Shown: positions 17,341 through 25,817, counted from the first letter of the stretch. The stretch is DNA of 64,000 nucleotides from Planctomycetota bacterium (GCA_016209685.1 JACQVQ010000008.1:62001-126000); one strand, 5' to 3'. Numbers and translations are program-made. Notes: a model not told the origin generated them from the sequence alone.

Positions 17341-18306
17341 ATGGACGTCCTTTATGGCATAAAACCCTTGTCCAGGGAACTCCGATGGCCTGTAGTTACC
17401 GTGGGTGGGTTTGACGGCGTACACCTTGGCCACCAGAAGATTATCCAGGAGACCAGGGATTGGTCAGCCGAGAGGGGAGGTGAGTCCATAGTAATAACCT
17501 TTGAGAGACACCCCAAGGGTATATTAAGCGGAAGCCCCCTTAGTTTTATTACCTCTCTGGAGCATAGATTAGTGTTCTTTCAGCGTCTCGGGGTAGACCT
17601 CGCCGCAGTCCTTGATTTTAACGAGGTGGCTGACCTGGAGGCAGAGGATTTTATAAGCCGGTTGATTGTCGGTTGGTTGGGCACAAAGGGGTGGGTAATG
17701 GGTTTTAATTTCCGTTTCGGAAAAGATAAAGGCGGAGATTTTTCCCTAGCCTCCAGCCTTTCCCAGCGTTACGGGTTCCAACTGCGTACCTGTCCCCCCG
17801 TAAAGTTTAAGGGAGACATTATTAGCAGTACCCGTATCAGGGAGGCCATCCTGACGGGAGATTTAGAGACTGCGGAGGGGATGTTAGGAAGGTCCGTCTC
17901 TATCCTTGGTACGGTAATCAAGGGGAGCGGGAGGGGTAAGGGCCTGGGCTATCCCACGGCAAACCTTGACCTCCATCACGAGATAAAACCCCCTGACGGT
18001 GTGTATGCCACATGGGTAACCATAAATGGTAAGAATTACCTCTCCCTTACCAATATCGGCACAAGACCCACCTTTGAGAGGCCAGGGGGAGAGGCGACCA
18101 CCGAGGTATACGTTATTGATTTTGACAAAGACCTCTATGGGGAGGTACTGGAGGTTAGATTTATCTACAAGCTCAGAGGAGAGCTAAAATTTACCAGCAC
18201 AGAAGCCCTAAAGGCCCAGATGGATAAGGACAAGGAGGAGGTCCTCAACAGGCTGGGCAAAAAGACCTTGACAAAGGGTGGAGCTACTACTATAATTCTA
18301 TCGTAA
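17341..18306 (+). CDS. ribF: Bifunctional riboflavin kinase/FAD synthetase
   Basis: 321 residues. The N-terminal FAD synthetase domain has GGFDGVHLGHQ (residues 22-32) and ISSTRIR; the C-terminal riboflavin kinase domain has GRGKGLGYPTANL and NIGTRPTF. It makes FMN and FAD from riboflavin and ATP. The ATG directly abuts a hairpin repeat, with no Shine-Dalgarno sequence. tRNA-Phe follows 13 bases after the stop. Confidence 0.96.
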   Translation: MDVLYGIKPLSRELRWPVVTVGGFDGVHLGHQKIIQETRDWSAERGGESIVITFERHPKGILSGSPLSFITSLEHRLVFFQRLGVDLAAVLDFNEVADLEAEDFISRLIVGWLGTKGWVMGFNFRFGKDKGGDFSLASSLSQRYGFQLRTCPPVKFKGDIISSTRIREAILTGDLETAEGMLGRSVSILGTVIKGSGRGKGLGYPTANLDLHHEIKPPDGVYATWVTINGKNYLSLTNIGTRPTFERPGGEATTEVYVIDFDKDLYGEVLEVRFIYKLRGELKFTSTEALKAQMDKDKEEVLNRLGKKTLTKGGATTIILS

Positions 18307-18319
18307 GTTTTTATTCTAT

Positions 18320-18392
18320 GGGCAGATAGCTCAGCTGGTAGAGCACAGGACTGAAAATCCTGGTGTCGGCGGTTCAATCCCGCCTCTGCCCA
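18320..18392 (+). tRNA. tRNA-Phe (GAA)
   Basis: Cloverleaf with acceptor GGGCAGA/TCTGCCC, D-arm GCTCAGCTGGTAGAGC, anticodon stem CAGGA/TCCTG with loop CTGAAAA (anticodon GAA) and T-arm GGCGG TTCAATC CCGCC. The 3' CCA is not encoded. Confidence 0.97.
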
Positions 18393-18439
18393 CTTTTGAA
18401 AGATGCGTCATAACTGCTATTAAAAGGCAAGACTATACA

Positions 18440-19261
18440 TTGAACACCGGGCTCACCACTCAGGAACTCCAGACTAAGGCCAAAGAGATACGACGGCACG
18501 TTATCCGCATGCTGGCCAAGGCTGGTTCTGGCCACCCAGGAGGGTCTCTCTCTGCCACAGACCTCCTTGTGGCCCTCTATTATGGGAAACTTAGACACGA
18601 CCCCCAAAACCCCAAATTGCCTGAGAGGGACAGGTTCGTCCTCTCCAAGGGGCACAGTTGTCCGGCCCTTTATGCCATCCTGGCCGAGATGGGCTACTTC
18701 CCCATAAGCGAGCTAGACACACTACGCCAGCTCGGAAGCCGCCTCCAGGGTCATCCTGACATGAAGCGGATCCCGGGGATAGAGATATCCAGTGGTTCTC
18801 TGGGCCAGGGTCTCTCGGTAGGCGCAGGTATGGCTATGGCCGCTAGAATAGATGGCCTGGACTACAGGGTGTACGTCATGCTGGGAGATGGCGAGGTAGA
18901 AGAGGGTCAGGTCTGGGAGGCGGCCATGGCCGCAGGACATTACAAACTGGATAACCTATGTGCCATACTGGACAACAACGGCCTCCAGATAGACGGCCCC
19001 ATCCACGACGTCATGTCCCCGCTCCCCCTCCTTGAGAAGTGGGATGCCTTCGGGTGGCATGTAATACATATTGACGGGCACAACATGGCCCAAATACTGG
19101 AGGCCTACGACCGGGCCGAGGCCATAAAAGGTAAGCCTACCATAATTATTGCCAAGACCGTAAAGGGCAAAGGGGTCTCTTTTATGGAGAATCAGGTGGA
19201 CTGGCACGGCAAGGCCCCCACCCCCGAACAGGCAGAAAAGGCCCTGGCAGAACTGATATAA
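18440..19261 (+). CDS. Transketolase, N-terminal subunit
   Basis: 273 residues starting at TTG; no ATG lies near the conserved N-terminus. It holds the thiamine-diphosphate-binding half: GSGHPGGSLSATDLL and the GDGEVEEGQVWEAAMAAGHYKLDNL motif. With the next gene it forms a two-subunit transketolase for the pentose phosphate pathway, as in many archaea and anaerobic bacteria. The second gene starts 13 bases after its stop. Confidence 0.95.
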   Translation: MNTGLTTQELQTKAKEIRRHVIRMLAKAGSGHPGGSLSATDLLVALYYGKLRHDPQNPKLPERDRFVLSKGHSCPALYAILAEMGYFPISELDTLRQLGSRLQGHPDMKRIPGIEISSGSLGQGLSVGAGMAMAARIDGLDYRVYVMLGDGEVEEGQVWEAAMAAGHYKLDNLCAILDNNGLQIDGPIHDVMSPLPLLEKWDAFGWHVIHIDGHNMAQILEAYDRAEAIKGKPTIIIAKTVKGKGVSFMENQVDWHGKAPTPEQAEKALAELI

Positions 19262-19274
19262 TCAAGAGGACCAC

Positions 19275-20252
19275 ATGACAGTAACCACTCCAAAACAACA
19301 ACAGCAACAACAACCAGTTAAAAAAGAGGCCACCAGGGATGCCTATGGACAGGCCCTCCTGGAACTGGGCGAGACCAACAAGAATATAGTAGTACTTGAC
19401 GCCGACCTTGCCAAATCCACGACTACACTAAAATTTGGCAAGAAGTTCCCTGAACGCTTCTTTGATATGGGTATTGCCGAGGCCAATATGATGAATACGG
19501 CGGCGGGGCTGGCGACCTGTGGCAAGATATCCTTTGTCAGCACCTTCTGCATCTTCGCCACCGGGAGGGCTTGGGAACAGGTGAGGAACACTATATGCTA
19601 CAGCGGCCTCAACGTAAAGATAGCGGCCACTCACGGAGGAGTGGCGGTAGGGGCAGATGGTTCCTCACATCAATGTATAGAAGACTTTGCCCTCATGTCC
19701 TCTATCCCCACCATGACGGTAATAGAGCCTTGCGACTCTATTGAGACCAGGAAGGCCATAAAGGCAGTGGTAGACCACCAGGGGCCTGTTTACATTAGAT
19801 TGGGGAGGTCACCCTCTCCTGTGATAACCGAGGAGAGTACCCCGTTTGAGATAGGAAAGGCTAATATCTTAAGGGAAGGCAAGGACGTAACCATAGCGGC
19901 TTGTGGTATCATGGTACCTAATGCCCTGAAGGCCGCAGAGGACTTATCCGCACGTGGGATAGAGGCCACCATAATCAATTTCCATACCATTAAACCCTTA
20001 GACCGAAAGGCCCTGGTAATGTGTGCTAAGAGGACTGGTGCAGTGGTAACTGCAGAACAGCACGTCCTTGAGGGAGGGTTAAGCGCCGCTGTGGCCCTCG
20101 CCCTGGCCAGGGAATGCCCGGTGCCCATGGAGGCAGTAGGTATTGATAACCGTTTCGGTCAGTCGGGAGACCCGGAACTCCTCTTTAAGGAGTACCACCT
20201 GACCCCAGACGACATCCTCCAGGCCGCCCTCAGGGCCTATGGTAGAAAGTAG
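19275..20252 (+). CDS. Transketolase, C-terminal subunit
   Basis: 325 residues with the pyrimidine-binding domain (DADLAKSTTT, FDMGIAEANMMNTAAGLA) and the C-terminal transketolase domain (EQHVLEGGLSAAVA). It pairs with the upstream N-terminal subunit. The N-terminus has a short Gln-rich stretch (KQQQQQQP) that looks like a codon-repeat expansion and is not part of the fold. Confidence 0.95.
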   Translation: MTVTTPKQQQQQQPVKKEATRDAYGQALLELGETNKNIVVLDADLAKSTTTLKFGKKFPERFFDMGIAEANMMNTAAGLATCGKISFVSTFCIFATGRAWEQVRNTICYSGLNVKIAATHGGVAVGADGSSHQCIEDFALMSSIPTMTVIEPCDSIETRKAIKAVVDHQGPVYIRLGRSPSPVITEESTPFEIGKANILREGKDVTIAACGIMVPNALKAAEDLSARGIEATIINFHTIKPLDRKALVMCAKRTGAVVTAEQHVLEGGLSAAVALALARECPVPMEAVGIDNRFGQSGDPELLFKEYHLTPDDILQAALRAYGRK

Positions 20253-20258
20253 AAGTTT

Positions 20259-21608
20259 ATGACGCCAAACATGCCCGCTCTCATAGTAGCCCTCTTATTC
20301 CTCCTCTGCCCCCCTTGTCTTGCAGAAGAGGTGGTAGCTGTCCCGGGCCCCGAACCTAGTACGGTTCAGGGAGGCGTACCCCCATCATACGACGAGTATT
20401 ACAAGAATTATGAGGAGTTCGTAAGGGTAGTAAAACTCATCCAGGAGAAATACGTAAAGGACATAAAACTCCCGGAACTCTTTCAAGGGGCTTACCGGGG
20501 TATGCTGGAGGGGTTAGACCCTTACAGCCAATTCTTTGGCCCTGAGGAACTGGAAGAACTGAAGGTAGAGACAGAAGGAAAGTTCGGGGGGCTGGGTATT
20601 GAGGTTATCGTCCGTGACGGTGTCCTCTACGTCATCAGCCCTATCCTGGACAGTCCTGCCTTTAGGGCTGGGGTAATGGTGGGGGACAGGATAATAAAGA
20701 TTGAAGGGACGTCTACTGAGAACATGAGCCTCAGAGATGCCGTGAGGCGTCTCAGGGGAGAACCTAACACAGGTGTAACCATCACTGTAGTCCACCAGGG
20801 AGAGACACAACCGGTAGATATTGTCATCGTCCGGGACATTATCCAGGTCCACTGCATACGGGGTGCCAGGATAGTGGACGAGGAGGCAAAGATAGGCTAC
20901 ATGGCCCTTATCAGCTTCCAGGATAATACCCTGGAGGAGATGGACAAGGCCCTTAATGAACTTATGGGTAAAGGGATGAAGGCCCTTATCCTTGACCTGC
21001 GCTTCAACCCCGGGGGACTGTTAAACATGGCCGTAGCGGTATCGGATAGATTCCTCTCCCAGGGAGTCATAGTATCCACTAAAGGGAGGGAAGAAGAACA
21101 AAATCAGGTCTACTTAGCTACGGAAAATGGTACCTACTCCGACCTCCCCCTTGTAATCCTGATAAATAATGGAAGCGCCAGCGCAGCAGAGATAGTGGCC
21201 GGTGCAATACAGGACTACAAACGCGGACTCATTGTGGGCACCAGGACCTTTGGAAAAGGCTCGGTACAGAGCCTCATCGGGGTGGAAGAGGAGCATTGCG
21301 CCCTGAAGCTCACCACCGCCCTGTACTACACCCCCTCGGGTAAATCCATTGACCACATCGGTATAGAGCCGGACGTAAAGGTGGAACTAACCCCTGCCGA
21401 GACTAAGGCGCTCCACGAGTACCTTAGCAAGGTGAACATTACCAGTCAAACTGGAGAACGATTACCCCAGGAGGATACATTTGTAGACCTCCAACTCCAT
21501 CGGGCCATTGAAATCATAAAAGAGGGAAAATTTTCTTTGTATCTCCTTAGCTCTGTAGAGGCAATTCATAAATCGCCCCTACTAAAAAATGTTAATCCTG
21601 GGCATTGA
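20259..21608 (+). CDS. S41 family C-terminal processing protease
   Basis: 449 residues with an N-terminal signal peptide ending near CLAEE, so periplasmic. A PDZ domain (about 95-185: GGLGIEV, SPAFRAGVMVGDRI) is followed by the tail-specific protease domain with catalytic Ser308 in NNGSASAAE and Lys333 in FGKGSVQ. It degrades or matures periplasmic proteins. Residues 433-442 near the end (VEAIHKSPLL) are the translation of a GTAGGGGC-family palindrome at 21555-21582. The gene runs 20 bases into tsaD, so its native stop was probably lost to this insertion. Confidence 0.93.
   Translation: MTPNMPALIVALLFLLCPPCLAEEVVAVPGPEPSTVQGGVPPSYDEYYKNYEEFVRVVKLIQEKYVKDIKLPELFQGAYRGMLEGLDPYSQFFGPEELEELKVETEGKFGGLGIEVIVRDGVLYVISPILDSPAFRAGVMVGDRIIKIEGTSTENMSLRDAVRRLRGEPNTGVTITVVHQGETQPVDIVIVRDIIQVHCIRGARIVDEEAKIGYMALISFQDNTLEEMDKALNELMGKGMKALILDLRFNPGGLLNMAVAVSDRFLSQGVIVSTKGREEEQNQVYLATENGTYSDLPLVILINNGSASAAEIVAGAIQDYKRGLIVGTRTFGKGSVQSLIGVEEEHCALKLTTALYYTPSGKSIDHIGIEPDVKVELTPAETKALHEYLSKVNITSQTGERLPQEDTFVDLQLHRAIEIIKEGKFSLYLLSSVEAIHKSPLLKNVNPGH
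21555..21582. repeat. GTAGGGGC palindrome, core AATTCATAAATC, in frame at protease end
   Basis: 28 bases with one mismatch in the left arm (GTAGAGGC). It has nearly the same core as the copy at 5581. Confidence 0.88.
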
Positions 21609-22596
21609 GACCTCTTGCGACGAGACTTCTGTCGCAGTAGTAGAAGATGGACTCTCCGTCCGCTCCAACCTCGTCAGCACCCAGGAGAGACTCCATCTAA
21701 AGTATGGAGGAGTAGTACCAGAGATAGCCTGCCGTGCCCACCTGGAGTCCCTACTCCCTATCCTGGACGAGGCCATGAAGACCGCAGGGATAACCCTGAA
21801 CGACCTGGACGCAGTAGCAGTAACCACCACCCCCGGCCTCATTGGGGCACTCCTCATAGGGGTAACAGCGGCCAAGGCACTGGCCTGGACACTCAAGATA
21901 CCTTTAATAGCGGTGCACCACCTCCACGCCCACATCTTTGCGGCTAAACTAGAACACGGCAAGGCTATGGAATTCCCCTGTCTCAGTCTGGTGGTCTCGG
22001 GGGGGCACACCAGCCTCTTCCTGAGCAGTAAAGAGACCCGGCACGAACTACTGGGGGCCACCCTTGACGATGCCGTAGGAGAGGCCTTTGATAAGGTAGC
22101 CAAACTGCTTGGCCTGGGCTATCCAGGTGGTCCGGCCATTGACAGCATTGCCAGAGAAGGAGACCCCACGCGTGTACCCTTCCCCCGCTCTTACCTGGAG
22201 CCTGGCTCTCTGGACTTCAGCTTCAGCGGACTAAAGACCGCCGTGCTTTACCATTACCAGGGTCTTGTAGGGGCACGGCATGCCGTGCCCCTACCCCGAA
22301 AAGAACTGGCTGACCTTGCGGCCAGCTTCCAGGAGGCCGTGGTGGACGTCCTGGTTGAAAAGACCCTCCTGGCCTTGAGAAAATACCCAGTAAAGGGAGT
22401 GGCCCTCGGAGGGGGTGTAGCCTCTAACTCCAGACTGAGGAAAAGACTCTCACTGGCCCTGGAAGGACGTCATATCAGACCGCACTTCCCTCCTCCCGCA
22501 CTCTGTACAGACAATGCCGCCATTGTGGCGGGCCTGGCCTACTATAAATATCTGGAGGGAGAGCTTGCCTCCCTGGAGGTGGAAGCGGCGGCGTAG
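21589..22596 (+). CDS. tsaD: tRNA threonylcarbamoyladenosine transferase
   Basis: 335 residues. LGIETSCDETSVAVV at the N-terminus and metal ligands in HHLHAHIFA are the TsaD/Kae1 signatures. FSGLKTAV and GGGVASNSRLR complete the ASKHA fold. It transfers threonylcarbamoyl to A37 of ANN-decoding tRNAs and is universal and usually essential. Residues 227-236 (VGARHAVPLP) are a perfect palindrome in frame, in the loop after FSGLKTA. The flanking helix is intact, so the protein is probably functional. Confidence 0.97.
   Translation: MLILGIETSCDETSVAVVEDGLSVRSNLVSTQERLHLKYGGVVPEIACRAHLESLLPILDEAMKTAGITLNDLDAVAVTTTPGLIGALLIGVTAAKALAWTLKIPLIAVHHLHAHIFAAKLEHGKAMEFPCLSLVVSGGHTSLFLSSKETRHELLGATLDDAVGEAFDKVAKLLGLGYPGGPAIDSIAREGDPTRVPFPRSYLEPGSLDFSFSGLKTAVLYHYQGLVGARHAVPLPRKELADLAASFQEAVVDVLVEKTLLALRKYPVKGVALGGGVASNSRLRKRLSLALEGRHIRPHFPPPALCTDNAAIVAGLAYYKYLEGELASLEVEAAA
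22267..22294. repeat. GTAGGGGC palindrome, core ACGGCATGCCGT, inside tsaD
   Basis: Perfect 28-base palindrome, in frame zero (GTA GGG GCA...), encoding VGARHAVPL. It sits at a loop position of TsaD. Confidence 0.95.
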
Positions 22597-22604
22597 CAGA
22601 AATA

Positions 22605-22688
22605 AGGTTACAGGAAACAGGGTACAGGATGCAGGAAAGAAAGTTTTTCTGCCTGTTACCTGTTTGCTGTCCCCTGTTACCTATTTAC
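22605..22688. repeat. Hairpin repeat, GGTTACAGGAAACAGGGTACAGG type
   Basis: Left arm of ACAGG units and right arm CCTGTTACCTGTTTGCTG, separated by AAAGAAAGTTTT. It fills the tsaD-larB gap. Confidence 0.8.
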
Positions 22689-22695
22689 TAAGGCT

Positions 22696-23457
22696 ATGGA
22701 TATAGACGACCTGAAAGATTTGCTAAGTAAAGTCCAAAAGGGGAAGGTCTCCCTTGAGGAGGCCCTCCGTCATCTCAAGGACCTCCCCTACAAGGACATA
22801 GGCTTTGCCAGGGTGGACAGCCACAGGGCCCTACGATGTGGCTTCCCTGAGGTCATCTTCTGCCAGGGGAAGACCCCCCAGCAGGTAGTGGCGATAGCCA
22901 GGCAGATTATTAAAGGTAAGGGGGACCTCCTTGCCACCAGGTCCGACAAGAAGATTTATCAGGCCGTGTTAAAGGAGTTCCCAGAGGCAAGATACCACGA
23001 GTCGGCCAGGGCCATTACCATTAAGAGGTCTAGCAGACGCCCCCGGAAAGGACTCATCCTCGTAGTTACTGCTGGCACCTCTGACATACCAGTGGCAGAG
23101 GAGGCCAGGGTTGCCGCAGAACTGATGGGGAACAGGGTAGAGGCATTATACGACGTGGGAGTGGCAGGGATTCACAGACTGCTTGGCCACCGAGGACTTC
23201 TAACCCAGGCCAGGGTCATCGTGGTAGTAGCAGGGATGGAGGGTGCACTGGCCGGGGTGGTAGCAGGACTGGTTGACTGCCCGGTAGTAGCCGTCCCCAC
23301 CAGTGTGGGTTACGGTGCAAGTTTCTTTGGTATTGCCCCACTACTCACCATGCTCAACACCTGTGCCGCAGGGGTGTCCGTGGTAAACATTGATAATGGC
23401 TTCGGTGCCGGCTATGTCGCCTCGCTGATAAACCAAGGAACTTCTAACAAAAAGTGA
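22696..23457 (+). CDS. larB: Pyridinium-3,5-biscarboxylic acid mononucleotide synthase
   Basis: 253 residues. The N-terminal helical region (VSLEEALRHLKDLPYKDIGFARVD) and the PurE-like domain (VVTAGTSDIPVAEEA, GMEGALAGVVAGL, VPTSVGYGASF) define LarB. LarB carboxylates nicotinate adenine dinucleotide in synthesis of the nickel-pincer cofactor of lactate racemase-type enzymes. larC and larE are not in the window. The start follows a repeat and has only AAGG before it. Confidence 0.93.
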   Translation: MDIDDLKDLLSKVQKGKVSLEEALRHLKDLPYKDIGFARVDSHRALRCGFPEVIFCQGKTPQQVVAIARQIIKGKGDLLATRSDKKIYQAVLKEFPEARYHESARAITIKRSSRRPRKGLILVVTAGTSDIPVAEEARVAAELMGNRVEALYDVGVAGIHRLLGHRGLLTQARVIVVVAGMEGALAGVVAGLVDCPVVAVPTSVGYGASFFGIAPLLTMLNTCAAGVSVVNIDNGFGAGYVASLINQGTSNKK

Positions 23458-23503
23458 GAATAAAGAGAAGGCTAGCGAAGACAGATAATACGGGATAAAT
23501 ATA

Positions 23504-24082
23504 GTGTCCTTTCATCCCAATCGCCGGACTATACGGTTAGCGGGGTATGATTACTCCCAGGCAGGGGCTTATTTTATAACAGTTTGTTCAAAGGGCCGGG
23601 AATTTATGTTTGGAGATATTGTTAATGGTGTAATGCGGTTGAATGGATGTGGGCAGGTGGTGGGAGAATGTTGGAAGTGGTTGGCCCAACAATACCCGTA
23701 TGTAGTCTTGGATGAATTCGCTGTTATGCCAAATCATCTTCACGGGGTCATCATTATTATCAATGATTGTAGGGGCGGTTCGCGAACCGCCCCTACAAAT
23801 GGGATTAAACATAAACCATTAGGTCGTTTGATAGGAGCATTCAAGACTGTTTCTACCAAACGCTTCAACGAAATTCGGAACGCCAGCAGAATCCCCATCT
23901 GGCAGCGAAATTATTACGAACATATTATCCGAAATGAAGATAAGTTGAACCGCATTCGTGAATACATTATAAACAACCCCCTGCAATGGCAATTTGATAG
24001 GGAGAATCCCAGGCACATTAAAGACGAGGTTTACGAAAATCAATGGAGTCATTTTGAAGAGGCAATATACGGTAAGTTGTAG
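23504..24082 (+). CDS. REP-associated tyrosine transposase (RAYT/Y1_Tnp)
   Basis: 192 residues from GTG. The N-terminal RRTIRLAGYDYSQAGAYFIT is typical of RAYTs. The HUH motif MPNHLHGV (His78, His80) and the candidate catalytic tyrosine(s) in WQRNYYEH (137/138) are intact, so it could be active. This single-strand nicking family mobilises or shapes REP palindromes. Residues 89-98 (CRGGSRTAPT) are a GTAGGGGC palindrome in frame, in the loop right after the HUH strand. A second, identical palindrome begins 3 bases before the end of the gene and supplies its TAG stop. It shows the closest link in this window between an enzyme and the repeats. Confidence 0.93.
   Translation: MSFHPNRRTIRLAGYDYSQAGAYFITVCSKGREFMFGDIVNGVMRLNGCGQVVGECWKWLAQQYPYVVLDEFAVMPNHLHGVIIIINDCRGGSRTAPTNGIKHKPLGRLIGAFKTVSTKRFNEIRNASRIPIWQRNYYEHIIRNEDKLNRIREYIINNPLQWQFDRENPRHIKDEVYENQWSHFEEAIYGKL
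23769..23796. repeat. GTAGGGGC palindrome, core GGTTCGCGAACC, inside the transposase
   Basis: Perfect 28-base palindrome (30 with the flanking T/A), read as CRGGSRTAPT, in frame within the transposase. Confidence 0.96.
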
Positions 24083-24106
24083 GGGCGGTTCGCGAACCGC
24101 CCCTAC
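24079..24106. repeat. GTAGGGGC palindrome, core GGTTCGCGAACC, at the transposase stop
   Basis: Identical to the copy at 23769. The TAG within its left arm is the stop codon of the transposase. Confidence 0.96.
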
Positions 24107-24157
24107 AAATGGTTTAGGTAGCACAGGGTTTATGGCCCTTTCGGGACGAGGTAACCT

Positions 24158-24586
24158 ATGGAAGAAAAAGACGTAGGCGAGTTGGCAATGGAATATTACC
24201 TGAAAGGTCTTGGGTGTGCAGAGAGTATCTTGCACGCCTTCAATGACTTAAAGATAATAGAGATACCGGAGGCCCTGATAAAGGCATCTACGGGGTTTGG
24301 TACTGGCTTTGGAGGCAAGGGCTCTACCTGTGGGGCCGTAACCGGCCCTATCATGGCCGTAGGTCTAAAGTATGGAAGACTAAGACCCGAAGAAGGTACA
24401 GAAGAGGCCTACAAGCGGGCCAAGATGGTTGTTGATGCCTATGAACAGAAGTTTAAGACAACCCAGTGTGCCGAGGTGACAAAGGTCTGGAGGGAGAAGG
24501 GACAGTTTGCAACACCCGAGAGGAGGAAGTTCTGCGGGTCTATCGTACGCTACATGGCCAGGGAGACAGAAAAGATACTTATGTAG
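24158..24586 (+). CDS. C-GCAxxG-C-C family redox protein
   Basis: 142 residues with the family motifs GCAESILHAF, GGKGSTCGAVTGPIMAVGL and conserved Cys in TTQCAEV and RKFCGSIVRY. The Cys pattern suggests a metal or redox centre; members often neighbour redox genes, but no reaction is established to my knowledge. No export signal. It lies between the transposase and nnrD. A GCGTGCGAG palindrome (24586-24608) starts at its stop codon. Confidence 0.9.
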   Translation: MEEKDVGELAMEYYLKGLGCAESILHAFNDLKIIEIPEALIKASTGFGTGFGGKGSTCGAVTGPIMAVGLKYGRLRPEEGTEEAYKRAKMVVDAYEQKFKTTQCAEVTKVWREKGQFATPERRKFCGSIVRYMARETEKILM

Positions 24587-24608
24587 CGTGCGAGCTTGTC
24601 TCGCACGC
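24586..24608. repeat. Palindrome GCGTGCGAG-N5-CTCGCACGC
   Basis: 23-base palindrome between two genes; a second copy lies near 62122. Confidence 0.85.
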
Positions 24609-24628
24609 CTTTGGGAGGCAAACTTTTT

Positions 24629-25612
24629 ATGCGTAAGGTCCTAAAACTGCCTACTCTTCCCATACGCAAGGCCGACGCCCATAAAGGGGATTATGGGCGG
24701 GTACTGGTACTGGCAGGTTCTGTGGGGATGACCGGGGCGGCCTGTATGTGCAGTGAGGCCGTCCTCAGGGGTGGGGCAGGATTGGTCACCCTCGGGATTC
24801 CAGAGAGCCTCTACCCAATAGTGGCCTCTAGAGTATCCCTTGCAGTGATGACCCGCCCATTACCAGAGACCCGCCAGAAGACCCTCTCATACAAGGCGAG
24901 GTGGGCAATAAACGAACTGGCACGGGGGTTTGACGTCCTCGCCCTTGGTCCTGGACTCTCAAGGAACCCGGATACCCAGGAGTTAGTCCTCTGGATACTG
25001 GAGAATATCCCATTACCCATGGTAATGGACGCCGATGCCCTTAACGCCGTTTCAACCAGACCATCGGTGTTGAATAAAGTCCAGAGGGACTGTATCGTTA
25101 CCCCCCACCCTGGAGAGATGGCCAGGCTCCTGGGCGGTAGCACCGCAGGCGTATGGGCCTCTGCCGATGAGGTGCAAAAGGATAGGAGGGGGGCGGTGGA
25201 GGAGTTTCTCAAGAGGTATCCTGCTCTGATATTAGTACTTAAAGGACACAAGACCCTTGTAGCTGATAGTCAACGCCTATTTATAAATACTACTGGCAAC
25301 CCAGGGATGGCCACCGCCGGCACTGGAGACGTCTTAACCGGACTCATAGCCGGACTCCTGGCCCCGTACCTTATTGGTACGAGGCTGGCCCAGGGGATAA
25401 TAAAAGTTCAAGGGTTTAAGGGTTTAAGGGTTCAAGATTACACATTAGGCGTCAAAGGGCTTACCGCATTTGAGGCTGCCCAGTTAGGGGTTTACCTGCA
25501 CGGCCTGGCCGGTGACCTCGCCGCCGCCGAAAAGGGGGAAATCTCCCTGATTGCTACGGACGTCCTGGAAAAGCTCCCCGAGGCATTTAAGGTCTATCTT
25601 AAAAAGCAGTAG
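24629..25612 (+). CDS. nnrD: ADP/ATP-dependent (S)-NAD(P)H-hydrate dehydratase
   Basis: 327 residues from ATG 24629, with GGGAGG 10 bases upstream; a longer reading from a TTG runs through a repeat. KGDYGRVLVLAGS, MDADALNAV, TPHPGEMARLL and NTTGNPGMATAGTGDVLTGLIAGLLA are the carbohydrate-kinase-like dehydratase motifs that repair hydrated NAD(P)H. The epimerase domain is absent. Between GLLAP and LTAFEAAQLGVYLHG there is an extra stretch of about 35 residues that contains GFKGLRVQ, encoded by a TTCAAGGGTTTAAGGG repeat at 25405-25436. The last codons are CAG TAG. A 205-base gap to macA follows and holds a GAGACCTGCGCAAAAC fragment. Confidence 0.93.
   Translation: MRKVLKLPTLPIRKADAHKGDYGRVLVLAGSVGMTGAACMCSEAVLRGGAGLVTLGIPESLYPIVASRVSLAVMTRPLPETRQKTLSYKARWAINELARGFDVLALGPGLSRNPDTQELVLWILENIPLPMVMDADALNAVSTRPSVLNKVQRDCIVTPHPGEMARLLGGSTAGVWASADEVQKDRRGAVEEFLKRYPALILVLKGHKTLVADSQRLFINTTGNPGMATAGTGDVLTGLIAGLLAPYLIGTRLAQGIIKVQGFKGLRVQDYTLGVKGLTAFEAAQLGVYLHGLAGDLAAAEKGEISLIATDVLEKLPEAFKVYLKKQ
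25405..25436. repeat. TTCAAGGGTTTAAGGG repeat in frame in nnrD
   Basis: Short tandem-like repeat of the TTCAAAGG/TTTAAAGG family, also seen at 3200-3216, 10235-10262 and 42210-42243. Confidence 0.75.
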
Positions 25613-25817
25613 GGCTGCGGAGACCCAACCACTAGCTTTCTCTTTCCTTATGTATTGAGACCTGCGCAAAACTCCCATTTATGGGATTCGTCTCAACGCC
25701 CCTCCCCCTTCCCCCTACAATTTCTAACAATTTTACCAAAACCTATTCTCCTTTTGGGACATAAGGGGTAAAATAATAAGTTAGGGGTATGTTGTGTTAT
25801 GACCCTGCGGAGAGTAC

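Noticed and set aside
19290-19325. Gln-codon repeat in the transketolase C-terminal subunit as a functional polyQ tract
   Set aside because: Only about six to seven Gln in a short disordered N-terminus; no evidence of function.
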